Of a DNA stretch of 64,000 nt, positions 1 through 9,254 are shown one piece after another. The DNA is from JAMZMI01 sp963848175 (GTDB lineage Bacteria > Bacteroidota > Bacteroidia > Cytophagales > Cyclobacteriaceae), in NCBI GenBank assembly GCA_963848175.1, contig CAWKCO010000005.1:186001-250000 (forward strand). Reading direction: 5' to 3'. The position numbers and the translations under genes were made by a program. A model generated the notes under the pieces. The model did not search any database. It was not told where the DNA came from and saw only the letters and a program-made list of their open reading frames with translations. Each line of letters starts with the position of its first letter. The stretch's first letter is position 1.

Positions 1-48
1 GGCCTGCCTTTATATTTTTTATATAGGAATACGACTAAACGTTTCAAA

Positions 49-216
49 TCAGCCACCAGGTTTTTGATCTCCTTGACCAGTATTACCAGTTGGTGCTGTT
101 TGATCTAGCTGAGAGTTAGATACGATATCCTCAAAATTTTCATCAGATGAAGAACAAGAAGGTGCGATCACTGCGATTGTAAATGCGATACTTAGAATTG
201 CGAATATTTTTTTCAT
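49..216 (-). CDS. small predicted lipoprotein (55 aa)
   Basis: Reading the minus strand from an ATG at 216 gives a 55-residue protein. It has a Lys-Lys start, a hydrophobic stretch and a lipobox-like APSC, followed by a Ser/Asp/Glu-rich tail ending in Gly-Gly. The CSSSDE motif after the cysteine resembles Bacteroidota surface-lipoprotein export signals. The mature part is under 40 residues, so it is probably a short lipopeptide of unknown role. No family recognised. The start is secure because the signal peptide begins directly at it. Confidence 0.6.
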   Translation of the reverse strand: MKKIFAILSIAFTIAVIAPSCSSSDENFEDIVSNSQLDQTAPTGNTGQGDQKPGG

Positions 217-703
217 GATAACTGATTTGTTAATGTTTAAGACAACTCTAAGTTAATGTATAAAATGATAAAAACAAACTTAAAATATTGACAATCAGGT
301 AGTTAAGGTTTATAACTGTTTGATATTTAGTTATCTAAATAGCTCTACTTAAAGTGAATTTTTATTGAAAATAATTTATTATACCCTGAAACGGGGTGCG
401 TTGTGGTCAGTAGAATGGGATGAAAACTATGGAGTCACCTTAAATCCCACTCAAGTTTTATGGGAAGTCTTGGGATGAGTTGGGGAGTTTGAACTGTTGG
501 TATTGTCCGTAAAGGCGTAATTGAATATACCCTTTTCGTGAAAAGAATCATTATTACACTGAATATTAGTAGGATGTAGACCCTTTCAGATCCCTGCTAG
601 GGACGGTAGGTGGAGTCGTTTTTTACGATTTTTAAAACGTATATGATACCTAAAACTAAGGAGATTTGATTTGAGCTTTAAGATTGATGTAGTCTTGGGA
701 GCA
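217..703. other. intergenic, no gene seen
   Basis: This 487-bp AT-rich stretch has stops in all frames and no coherent protein. I saw no tRNA, strong terminator or repeat in it. Confidence 0.5.
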
Positions 704-1243
704 CTAAATTAAAAGTGATTGCAACTTGGCTGTTAAATGCCCTAAAGTTGGATAACAATCGGTGGTGTTGTTTTTTTCTTTTATCAATTCGGTTGTCCCA
801 TTGGCATGATGACAAAGTATAATTACATGGTCATCATTATCTGAAAGACATTCGAAAGTGAATGGGTTATGCATCATCAAAAGTTGCTTATGAACATCAT
901 TGCGTTGCTCTAGACATACTTCATTGACATCTACCACCAATTTATAGCCACTACACTGAAAGAGCCTTATCGCTCCTTTATAAAAGAGTATAATACCAAA
1001 AACGCCAAGACATAGTATGATCAAATTGATAAACAACTCAAGATCGATATTGATGCTTTTAAAGTTTTGAAGGAGGAGATTGACTGGAGAAACGATCAGT
1101 GGTATTAGTACCATTCCCAAAAGAACTAAAATTATACCTGATACGATTTTGTTGTTGGAAGTTCTAATGATGATTCTACCACGAGCATCCATTTTTATTG
1201 AAAAACCAACCCTTTTTAGCTTTGACTCAAATGATTCTGACAT
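704..1243 (-). CDS. hypothetical two-TM membrane protein
   Basis: About 179 residues from the ATG at 1243; a longer GTG start at 1300 adds a poor N-terminus and was not chosen. There are two hydrophobic segments, around residues 38-62 and 70-95, then a soluble C-terminal part of about 85 residues. This resembles bacterial PH-like or DUF-type membrane proteins with a cytoplasmic beta domain, but no family could be named. It lies just downstream of thrC on the same strand, with about 130 bp between, so it may not belong to the thr operon. Confidence 0.5.
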   Translation of the reverse strand: MSESFESKLKRVGFSIKMDARGRIIIRTSNNKIVSGIILVLLGMVLIPLIVSPVNLLLQNFKSINIDLELFINLIILCLGVFGIILFYKGAIRLFQCSGYKLVVDVNEVCLEQRNDVHKQLLMMHNPFTFECLSDNDDHVIILCHHANGTTELIKEKNNTTDCYPTLGHLTAKLQSLLI

Positions 1244-1373
1244 AGATGTAAAAATGATAAGAAGAGTGTTAGATGGTTTCGACGTAAAACTGGTATACAC
1301 AGTTGTACTTTTCGGTTCTAAAGACTGTTCTATTTATTCCTTTTTCCACTTAGAGAGAATCAAATTGAATAAA

Positions 1374-2660
1374 CTAAGCCATCAAGTACGCCTTAAAACT
1401 ATCAAAAGATTTATCCATAGATGCTGCTGATTTTTGTCTGGTCATAAGATCATCAACAAAGTCAGGAAGTGCTACTGGTCGATTAAGCGCTTGTTCCACC
1501 GTGTCGATAAACTTGCAAGGGTGCGCTGTTTCTAAGAAAATTCCTTGTTCATCCTCTTTCAAATCATCTAATAAAGCCTGATAACCGATCGCTCCATGTG
1601 GATCAAGCATATATCCTGTTTTTTGATCACAAGCAGCCATGGTTTTTAGCGTATGCTCATCATCCAGAGAGTAGCCCGTAATGTCTGCTTTGATACCATC
1701 CCAACTTTGATTGTATAGCTCCATCATACGTGGATAGTTGCTCGGATTACTCACGTCCATCGCATTGGCGTAAGTGGCCACAGTAGGTCGGATTTCGTAC
1801 GTGCCATTTTTAATATATCGAGGCACTACGTCATTGGCATTGGAAGCGGCGATAAATCGATGAATAGGCAAGCCCATTTTCTTGGCCAGCATTCCAGCAG
1901 TGATGTTGCCATAGTTTCCACTTGGTACTGCGAATGTGGCTTTAGCTCCGTCCTCCAACTGCTTCATGGCCTCATAGTAGTAAATGGACTGTGGAATCCA
2001 TCTGGCAATATTGATAGAGTTGGCAGAGGAGAGTGCAATTTTAGCGTTGATTTCTTTGTCTAGGAAAGCTTGCTTTACCAGCGCCTGACAGTCGTCAAAA
2101 TCTCCCTTGACCTCTAGCGCAGTGATGTTTTCTCCCAAAGTAGTGAGCTGCTTTTCCTGCAAGTCGCTCACTTTTCCGCTAGGGTAGAGGATAATGACTT
2201 TTACTCCAGGCACTTTATAAAATCCTGCGGCTACAGCCCCACCTGTGTCTCCGGAAGTGGCAACCAAAATGGTAACTTCTTTGTTATTTGATTCATTGAA
2301 GTAACCGAGCGAACGGGCAAGAAATCTTGCTCCAACGTCTTTGAAGGCATACGTAGGGCCGTGAAATAACTCTAGGGTGTGGATGTTCTCTTCAACTTCC
2401 TTTAATGGTGTAGGAAAACTTAAAACGTCTTCCATGATTTCTGAAAGCTTGCTGCTTGGGATGTCTTCCGAGCAGAATGGAGTCATTACCTCCTTACCGA
2501 TTTCTGGCAAGGTCAGACTCTTTAAGTTTTTGAAAAAATCAGCACCTAAGCTTGGAATACGCTCAGGGAAATAGAGTCCGTTATCTTCAGGAAGGCTTTT
2601 GATCACAGCTTCTTTGAATGATACTAATTGGTTTTTTCCTTTGGTACTGAAAAATTTCAT
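1374..2660 (-). CDS. thrC: threonine synthase
   Basis: 428 residues, full length for the family. It converts O-phosphohomoserine to threonine with PLP in the cytoplasm, the last step of threonine synthesis. The PLP lysine is K107 in GPTYAFKDVG, and the substrate and phosphate-binding segments ATSGDTGGAVAAG and VPSGNYGNI are present. It is the last gene of the thrA-thrB-thrC order on the minus strand, 67 bp after thrB. No damage seen. Confidence 0.96.
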   Translation of the reverse strand: MKFFSTKGKNQLVSFKEAVIKSLPEDNGLYFPERIPSLGADFFKNLKSLTLPEIGKEVMTPFCSEDIPSSKLSEIMEDVLSFPTPLKEVEENIHTLELFHGPTYAFKDVGARFLARSLGYFNESNNKEVTILVATSGDTGGAVAAGFYKVPGVKVIILYPSGKVSDLQEKQLTTLGENITALEVKGDFDDCQALVKQAFLDKEINAKIALSSANSINIARWIPQSIYYYEAMKQLEDGAKATFAVPSGNYGNITAGMLAKKMGLPIHRFIAASNANDVVPRYIKNGTYEIRPTVATYANAMDVSNPSNYPRMMELYNQSWDGIKADITGYSLDDEHTLKTMAACDQKTGYMLDPHGAIGYQALLDDLKEDEQGIFLETAHPCKFIDTVEQALNRPVALPDFVDDLMTRQKSAASMDKSFDSFKAYLMA

Positions 2661-2727
2661 TCTACTACAATTGAATATGGATACCCGTGGTTTATTACGG
2701 TTTTGATTATTAGAAAAATTAAAGCAA

Positions 2728-3656
2728 TTACCCGATCACCTCACAGCCTCTTAGATTGATTTTGGAAGAGTGCAAGATTACTGGCAAGTTCTTCCCTGCA
2801 TACAATTCTTTGATGCTAGGCTTGGCGCTATTCATTTCTTTTTCACTTTTGAAGAAAGCAAACATGCTTGGGCCTGAGCCAGAGATGTTGAAACCTACAC
2901 TTCCTTTTTCAAAACAGATTTCTTTCACATTGTCATAGCCTGGGATCAAAGCCTTTTCTTACTGGCTCAGCCACCAAGATCAGTTACAGATTTTTTCAGC
3001 AAAACAAAGTCATGCGCGTTGAACGCTTGGATTAGACCAGCTACATTAGACCACTGATCGCGAGCGTCTTTGATGCTCAGAGTAGTAGGGATAAGCTTTT
3101 TAGATTCCGATGTTTTGATGACTACATCTGGAAAAATGATCAAAACCCACAAGTCTGAAGGGACATTGACTTGGAAAATATCCAACTCTGGCTCGTAGCT
3201 ACGCACCACATTGAAGCCTCCCATCATAGATGGCGCTACATTGTCAGCATGATAGCATTTGGATGCAAATGCCTCACCTTCCATGGCAAAATCGATTAAC
3301 TCTCTTTTGTCGAATGGAGATCCTAAAAGTTCGTTCGCCGCGAAAACACCACCCACAGCACTTGAAGCACTTGAGCCCAATCCACTGCCTGGTTTGAAAA
3401 GTTTCTTGATGGTGATATCAAAACCTTGCTTTGAGCCCATCTTATCCAGCATCGCCTGGATGGCAATCGTCGCTACGTTTTCTTCAGGTTCTGTCGGTAG
3501 GTCTGCGCCTATGATTTCTTTTATTACCAGCTGGGAGTCCTCTCTTAGCGACATGGTGATTTCATCACCAAGCCCGTCAATAGCAAAACCAATGGTGTCA
3601 TATCCGCAACCAACGTTGGCTACAGAAGCGGGAGCAAATATTTTAACTTGGGTCAT
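2728..3656 (-). CDS. thrB: homoserine kinase, frameshifted in this sequence
   Basis: GHMP-family kinase that phosphorylates homoserine. The N-terminal 229 residues carry the GHMP ATP loop PGSGLGSSASSAVGG, and the C-terminal 73 residues carry the GSGPSMFAF motif. Together they give about 302 residues, the normal length. The two parts are in different frames. Removing one base near 2968-2972 and one near 2951-2955 (minus strand CTTGGTGG and AAAAGG) restores a smooth VAEPVRKALIPGY. Two +1 changes within about 25 bp, with intact protein on both sides, suggest sequence error rather than decay. It lies between thrA and thrC. Confidence 0.88.
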
Positions 3657-3734
3657 GTACTTGAACGTTAGAGCGTGCAGGATTTTTTACACGCCATTTT
3701 TAATTCTTTACTTTCAGATTGATTATGTCTGAGA

Positions 3735-6171
3735 TTAATAATTCGTCTGAGCAATTCTTAGAACATCAGCAAAAATACCAGAAGCGGTCACATCTGCACC
3801 CGCACCCGCACCTTTGATTACCAAAGGCTGAGCCTTGTATCTGTTGGTATAAAACAACACGATGTTGTCGCTACCTTCAAGATAGAAGAACGGATGATCT
3901 GCTGGGATTTCCTTCAAGCTAACTGACGCTTTCCCGTCTTTATAACTTGCAACGACACGCAGCTGAGCACCATTGGCTTTTGCTTTGTCATAGATCGCTT
4001 TGAAGTGAGGCTCTGCTTTTTCTACTTTGTTATAAAAATCTTCTACAGAAGTACTTCCATCGCAGCTTGCAGGCAAGAAAGGCTCTAATGCGATTTGATC
4101 CAACTCGTGCTCATAGCCGCTCTCTCGGATCAAAATTAGAATTTTTCGTTTCACATCTTCACAGAAAAGATCCAATCGTGGATCTGGCTCGGTATAGCCC
4201 ATTTCTTTGGCTTGCTTGATCACATTTACAGAATGTGTCTGTGCCGTCATACACATTGAAAAGGAAGTTGAGCGTACCAGAAAGTACCGCTTCTACTGAA
4301 TGAACCTGATCACCAGATTTGATCAAATCGGATAGCGTAGAGAGCACAGGCAAACCTGCGCATACGTTCGTTTCAAACAAGAACTGGCTGGAATATCTCT
4401 TGGCAGTTTCTTTCAAACCAAGATAATCTTCAAATTTTCCAGTAGCAGCGATTTTGTTTGGTGTCACTACGGAGATACTCTCTTTAAGCACATTCGGGTA
4501 CATGGCCGCTATTTCCGGAGAACCCGTGATGTCTACAAAAATTGAGTTTCGAAGATTGTAATTTTCCATGTATTCGAAAAACGCATCTCTATTAAATGGC
4601 TCAGAAGACTCGGTCATTTGCTCTTGCCATTTCGAAAGCGGAATGCCATCTTTCATGAAGGTCATGCGCTTGGAATTCGCCATTCCAATTACCTTAATAT
4701 TGAGCTGATGATTTTGTTTCAGGAATGTGAACTGAGCAGTCAGCTGGTTGATAAATGCCTTGCCTACGTTACCCACACCAATGATGAATAAGTTGATGCG
4801 CTTACTGTTGGATAGGAAAAAGCTTTCGTGAAGCACATTGAGCGCTTTGTCAAGATCTTCTTTGGCTATCACTGCTGAGATATTACGCTCTGACGAACCT
4901 TGCGCTATGGCCTTGATACTTACTCCATTTCTTCCCAGAATATTGAACATCTGACCGCTCACACCCACTTGATTGCGCATATTGGCACCTACCAGTGCGA
5001 TAATGGAGAGGTTTTCCTGAGCTTCTATTTTGTTAATGGTGCTGCTTTTAATTTCAGTTGCAAACTCATCATTGAAACAAGAGACTGCTGCTTGTGAATC
5101 TTTAGCAGCAATACCCACAGTAATGGTGTGCTCGGAAGAAGCTTGTGTGATCAAAATCACATTGATGCTTTTCTCCGAAAGTGCTTGGAAAAGTCTAAAG
5201 GAAAATTTAGGAATTCCTACCATACCACCTCCAGAGAGGTTGATAAGCGAGATATCTTTGATGCTCGTGATGCCTCTGATGAGTTGCTTTGTTTCATCCC
5301 ACTCTTTGGTGATCTCCGTGCCTTGATGCGTAGGATTAAAAGTGTTCTTTACCGTGATCGGAATGCCGATTTCCAACGCAGGCTGGATGCTTGGAGGGTA
5401 GATTACTTTTGCTCCGAAATGAGAAAGCTCAAGAGCTTCTTCATAAGACACATGGTCTATGAAATGTGCCTGCTTCACCAATCGAGGATCGGCTGTCATC
5501 ATGCCGTCCACATCTGTCCAGATTTCAAGACTTTCTGCTTTTGCCAGTTTGGCAAAAATGGCTGCTGTATAATCTGAACCACCACGACCCAAAGTGATCG
5601 TTTCGTTATCAGGAGTGGAAGCGATAAAACCAGGAAAAAGATTGATTTGATCTAGTTTTAGCTCGTCTACTAACTTTTGAGAAACAGCAAAATCCACGTT
5701 GGCGTGACCGAAAGTTTTATCAGTTTTTATGATTTGACGGCTGTCAAAAAGCGTGGTTTTTGGAAATGATTGTTGTATAAAAGTGGCAATCATATAAGAG
5801 GACAGTCGCTCTCCACAGCTCACGATATAGTCACTGCTACGTGGTGTCAACTCTTTTAAAAGGTATACCCCACGGCATATTTCTTCTAATTCGCTGATAA
5901 TACTATCAATTTCTGCGCTTTCTTTTTTAGCCGTCAGGGTCGTGAAAATATCGAAATGTTGTGTTTTTAGCTGATCGATAGCTTCTTGATAGGAGTCCTG
6001 ACGACTCTGAGCTAAGTCTGCAATTTTTAATAATTTATCCGTGACACCTCCCACAGCAGATACTACTACAATCAATTGCTCATCGGCAGCTTTGGAAATG
6101 ACTATTTCAGCCATTTGACGGATAGCTTCTACTGAGCCTACGGATGTTCCTCCAAACTTTAATACTTTCAT
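3735..6171 (-). CDS. thrA: bifunctional aspartokinase / homoserine dehydrogenase, frameshifted
   Basis: First and third steps of the threonine pathway. The start was set at the ATG at 6171, which gives MKVLKFGGTSVGS, the aspartokinase N-terminus; the upstream extension is not family-like. The kinase domain is followed by ACT regions (NLSIIALVGANM) and then the NAD(P)-binding HSDH domain (LFIIGVGNVGKAF, VTPNKIAATG). One extra base near 4227-4235 splits the HSDH domain at NVYDG; the second frame continues with VIKQAKEMGYTEPDPR to a normal C-terminus. Further on, the conserved DLSGEDV reads DLFCEDV, which a compensating +T/-G pair would explain. Total length is about 810 residues, normal for the fusion. 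Confidence 0.92.
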
Positions 6172-6190
6172 GTGTATTGTTTTTCTAAAT

Positions 6191-6287
6191 GATACCAGTT
6201 TGGTCATTTTTCAAATGACCTATTTTAAGGTTCAATTGGTATCGTCGTTTTTATTACCCCGAAGTTTATTTGTGATAAACCCGAGGT
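6191..6287 (-). promoter_or_regulatory. structured leader upstream of thrA
   Basis: The 187-bp gap between ilvA and thrA contains three clear inverted repeats. A 12-bp stem has arms at 6256-6261 plus 6264-6269 and 6275-6280 plus 6282-6287, with one G-U pair. An 8-bp hairpin has arms at 6202-6209 and 6213-6220. A 7-bp stem (6191-6197 with 6237-6243) encloses that hairpin. The inner hairpin competes with a smaller one formed by the TGGTATC arm and the adjacent ATGACCA on the minus strand. No U-run follows, so it is not a simple terminator. A frame running TTIPI lies between the stems but has no ATG. It may be a cis-regulatory RNA for thr genes; function is inferred. Confidence 0.4.
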
Positions 6288-6358
6288 GAAAATTTTAATG
6301 CGAATTTAAGGTTCTTCGATGATCCTATTAATGCTTTTTTCAGATTCTTTTAGGGTAG

Positions 6359-7607
6359 CTATACGATATAGCTAAACAAATCTGGTTTTTCGTTGAGGTA
6401 CTCTCCATAGAAGTTTCTTTCCTTCATGCGCTTGAGTAGCGGTTCGAAATCTTGTTGCGATTTTAGCTCGACACCTACTACCGCTGGCCCCTTCTCTCGT
6501 GATGTTTTTTTTGTGTAGGCAAAATGTATGATGTCATCATCGGCACCCAGCACTTCTCCCACAAATTCTTTGAGTGCACCTGCTCGCTGAGGGAATCGGA
6601 TAATAAAATAGTGCATTAATCCTTCGTAAAGCATCGACCGCTCACGTATCTCTTCTGTACGGGTGATGTCGTTGTTGCTTCCGGAGAGGATACAAACTAC
6701 ATTTTTGCCCTTGATCTGCTCAGCATATTGATCCAACACGGCAACAGAAAGTGCGCCTGCAGGTTCGAGAATGATCCCACTTTCATTATACATGCTAATA
6801 AGGGAGGAGCAGAGCTTGCCTTCATTGACCAAGCTTATTTCATCAACAAACTTTTTGCACAAAGGAAAAGTAAGGTCACCTACACGTTTTACAGCGGCTC
6901 CATCCACAAACTTATCTATCTGACTAAGTGTGACTACTTTATCTTGTTTGATAGACTCCAGCATAGCCGGAGCACCTTCAGGTTCTACGCCTATGATTTT
7001 AGTTAATGGGCTCAAGGTGCTAAGTACACTAGCTACCCCAGCAGACAGCCCACCACCACCTATTGGCATAAAGAGATAATCCATGCTGAAATCTGCTTCG
7101 CTGAAAAGCTCCAGTCCGATGGTGGCTTGTCCTTCTATTACTTTTTCATCATCGAATGGATGGATGAAAATGCTGTCGTGTTCGTTCGCAGAAAGCTTTG
7201 GCACTTGCAAATGCATCATCGAAGGTATCACCTGTTAGGATGATCTCCACCATGTCTTTGCCAAACATGGCTACTTGCTGTACTTTTTGCTTTGGGGTAG
7301 GAGCAGGCATGAATATAGTGCCTTTGATTCCTAATTTTTTACAAGAAAATGCCACACCCTGAGCGTGATTTCCAGCACTTGCACATACTACACCATTGGT
7401 TAGCTTGTGCTTTTTCAGAGAGCTGATTTTGTTGTATGCACCTCTGATTTTGTAGGATCGCACTACTTGAGTATCTTCTCTTTTGAGATAGACATTGGCG
7501 CCATATTTTGCACTTAGATTTAGGTTTTGCTGCAGAGGACTGGGATAGATCACCTTACTCAGGTTGTTCTGTGCCTTTTTTACTGCTTCGATCTCTGGTA
7601 TGTACAT
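6359..7607 (-). CDS. ilvA: threonine ammonia-lyase (dehydratase), frameshifted
   Basis: PLP enzyme that converts threonine to 2-oxobutanoate, the entry to isoleucine. The N-terminal 152 residues include the PLP lysine motif VVRSYKIRGAYN and CASAGNHAQG. The second frame gives 290 residues with GGGGLSAG, a serine/glycine PLP site (CILSGSNND) and a short C-terminal ACT-like regulatory domain (RFPQRAGALKEF). The join around 7180-7195 needs removal of one base, giving a continuous AFCNEHDSIFIHPFDD. Length is about 415 residues, the short single-ACT form. It sits upstream of thrA on the same strand, linking threonine and isoleucine synthesis. Confidence 0.9.
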
Positions 7608-7665
7608 AAGGTGAAATTACAAGGTGAGCTGGACTGAAAATTAAAGTAGGTGCAAGATGCCAAGG

Positions 7666-8043
7666 CTATTCGAAAATCGATTCGATTGGAAGTGTTCGGA
7701 GCATTTTTTTATCAAGAGTCCATAATTGATGGCCTTCGGATATTATGGGTAGTAAAATAGTAGCATCCATCAAGCCGACTCCAAGGTTCTGATAATTGTT
7801 GGTATTTGCATATTGTGCAGCTGAAACCATAGATCCCGTACCAAATGAAAGTTTGGGTAAAATATCCCAATAGGATTCAATCAGTTTTTTGTCTCTGGTT
7901 CTACGTACTCCATAGATAATTTCCGCAAAAATAGGTTCGATCACAGCTACTTGCTTGTTTTCTATCAGTTGTGATAATCTGGTTGAAAAAGGTTCTGATA
8001 CCTTGAAAAACTCAATCCAAATACTAGTATCAGGTATGATCAT
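7666..8043 (-). CDS. PIN-domain toxin, VapC-like
   Basis: 125 residues with PIN-domain features: MIIPDTSIWIEFF at the N-terminus (acidic D5), EPIFAEIIYGV in the middle (acidic Glu) and LMDATILLP plus LWTLDKKM near the C-terminus, which supply the remaining acidic metal-binding residues. PIN toxins are Mg-dependent ribonucleases. Its start codon lies inside the end of the upstream antitoxin gene (14-bp overlap), the usual translational coupling of vapBC. Confidence 0.88.
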   Translation of the reverse strand: MIIPDTSIWIEFFKVSEPFSTRLSQLIENKQVAVIEPIFAEIIYGVRRTRDKKLIESYWDILPKLSFGTGSMVSAAQYANTNNYQNLGVGLMDATILLPIISEGHQLWTLDKKMLRTLPIESIFE

Positions 8044-8254
8044 GACGATTGCTCATTTTTCTAATTTTTTCGGCACTGAACCCATCGTTAAACTCCACTG
8101 GCTCTTCATTTAATTGCCTGTTAAGTTCTTCCACACGTTTGTGATATCTCCAATCGTTTAGTGCGGTGATCAAGCTTTCGGTCAGGTTTTTACCTTTGGT
8201 GTAGCTTTTTATATCTGCTATCAGATCATCGGGTAAAATTGTTGTAACTTTCAT
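8030..8254 (-). CDS. VapB-like antitoxin
   Basis: 74 residues. The N-terminal MKVTTILPDDLIADIKSY resembles a ribbon-helix-helix DNA-binding fold (beta strand TTILP, then helices), and TESLITALNDW is the second helix. The acidic, flexible C-terminus probably wraps the PIN toxin encoded downstream. RHH antitoxins usually repress their own operon. No operator was identified in the 5' region. Confidence 0.82.
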   Translation of the reverse strand: MKVTTILPDDLIADIKSYTKGKNLTESLITALNDWRYHKRVEELNRQLNEEPVEFNDGFSAEKIRKMSNRHDHT

Positions 8255-8651
8255 AAGATGAGAATATAAGATGTAAATATACGATGATTATTTTAATGTC
8301 TTAATGCTATTTAGAAAGCTTTTGGAAGCCCTGTACTTTCTAAAAAATCTATTCATATTTGAAAAACTACATCAAGTAGTTGGAGGATTTTTTGGAGCTA
8401 TGGTTTGATGAAGGGGTGGGTTGGCTTTAAGTTTAATTGAACAGTCTCCATCTGTTTAGTGAATGCATTGACTACAGCGATGAGCCGCATTTCTTTTTCA
8501 TAAAAGCTCAGAAATTTGAATAATCAGCGTGTAATTAGTTTTTGTGATAAGGGATTTCATCAATAGTAATGACAAGCATAATCAGCGTCGAATACTACTT
8601 TTAGCACTTCACAATATTGTGTATAGAATACCAAACATACTACTAAACCTT
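8255..8651. other. intergenic, divergent promoter region
   Basis: About 400 bp separates the minus-strand vapBC pair from the plus-strand lipoprotein gene. It must hold both promoters, but I see no element that I can place firmly. The open frame running into the lipoprotein from 8544 is not protein-like. Confidence 0.4.
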
Positions 8652-9242
8652 ATGACAATAATTAAAATGCTAAACACCAAACAAAAAGTCAAAGTCTTAA
8701 ATTTTATTTGCTCATTTATTTTACTGTCGTTTTTTATCTCATGTACTGATCAGAATGATGAGGTGACTGATGATAAATCATCAAACGCCATTATGCTTTC
8801 AGAGTTAACGAGAGGCAAGGGGGGAGTGGTGATATCCGGAGATGAAGAATTCACAATAAACGGTATTATGGTAGGATCGCCATTGAAGGCTACTTTTAAT
8901 GGTAAATCATCTGAAGTGTTTCGGATAGCAATGAGTAAAGAGGGTAAATCTTTAGCATTAAATTTTTATATTCCCGTATCCTTAGGACGCACAGGCCCGC
9001 CTAACGGTACTTTTCCGGTGGTATCACAAAGTGCGGCTCTGGATGAAACATATGTTGAAATGTTTGTGGTTGGTGATGATGCCTACAATTCATTTTCTAA
9101 TACCACTGGTACAGTCACAGTATCAAATACTAAATCAGAAGCATTTCCATACATTTTTGACGTGGAATTTGATGTGCAAAACTTAAAATCATCTGATGAT
9201 TTAGTGATAAACGCACAAGGCGCAATGAAATGGGGGCTATAA
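8652..9242 (+). CDS. predicted lipoprotein of unknown function
   Basis: Start placed at 8652 (8667 is also possible) because the signal peptide follows: Lys-rich n-region, hydrophobic core and lipobox FISC, then an Asp/Glu-rich DQNDEVTDD typical of surface-exposed Bacteroidota lipoproteins. The remaining roughly 160 residues look beta-rich, with VVISGDEEFTINGIMVG early and a GTVTVSNTKSEAFPYIFDVEFDV stretch late, split here only for description. No catalytic motif seen. The next gene starts 12 bp downstream, so the two probably form one unit. Confidence 0.6.
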   Translation: MTIIKMLNTKQKVKVLNFICSFILLSFFISCTDQNDEVTDDKSSNAIMLSELTRGKGGVVISGDEEFTINGIMVGSPLKATFNGKSSEVFRIAMSKEGKSLALNFYIPVSLGRTGPPNGTFPVVSQSAALDETYVEMFVVGDDAYNSFSNTTGTVTVSNTKSEAFPYIFDVEFDVQNLKSSDDLVINAQGAMKWGL

Positions 9243-9254
9243 GAGTATCTTAGT

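Noticed and set aside
1080..1430. Plus-strand frame opposite the hypothetical membrane gene and the thrC end
   Set aside because: Shadow of coding sequence on the minus strand; no coherent features.
3259..3732. 157-codon plus-strand frame within thrB
   Set aside because: Complete overlap with the conserved homoserine kinase on the minus strand.
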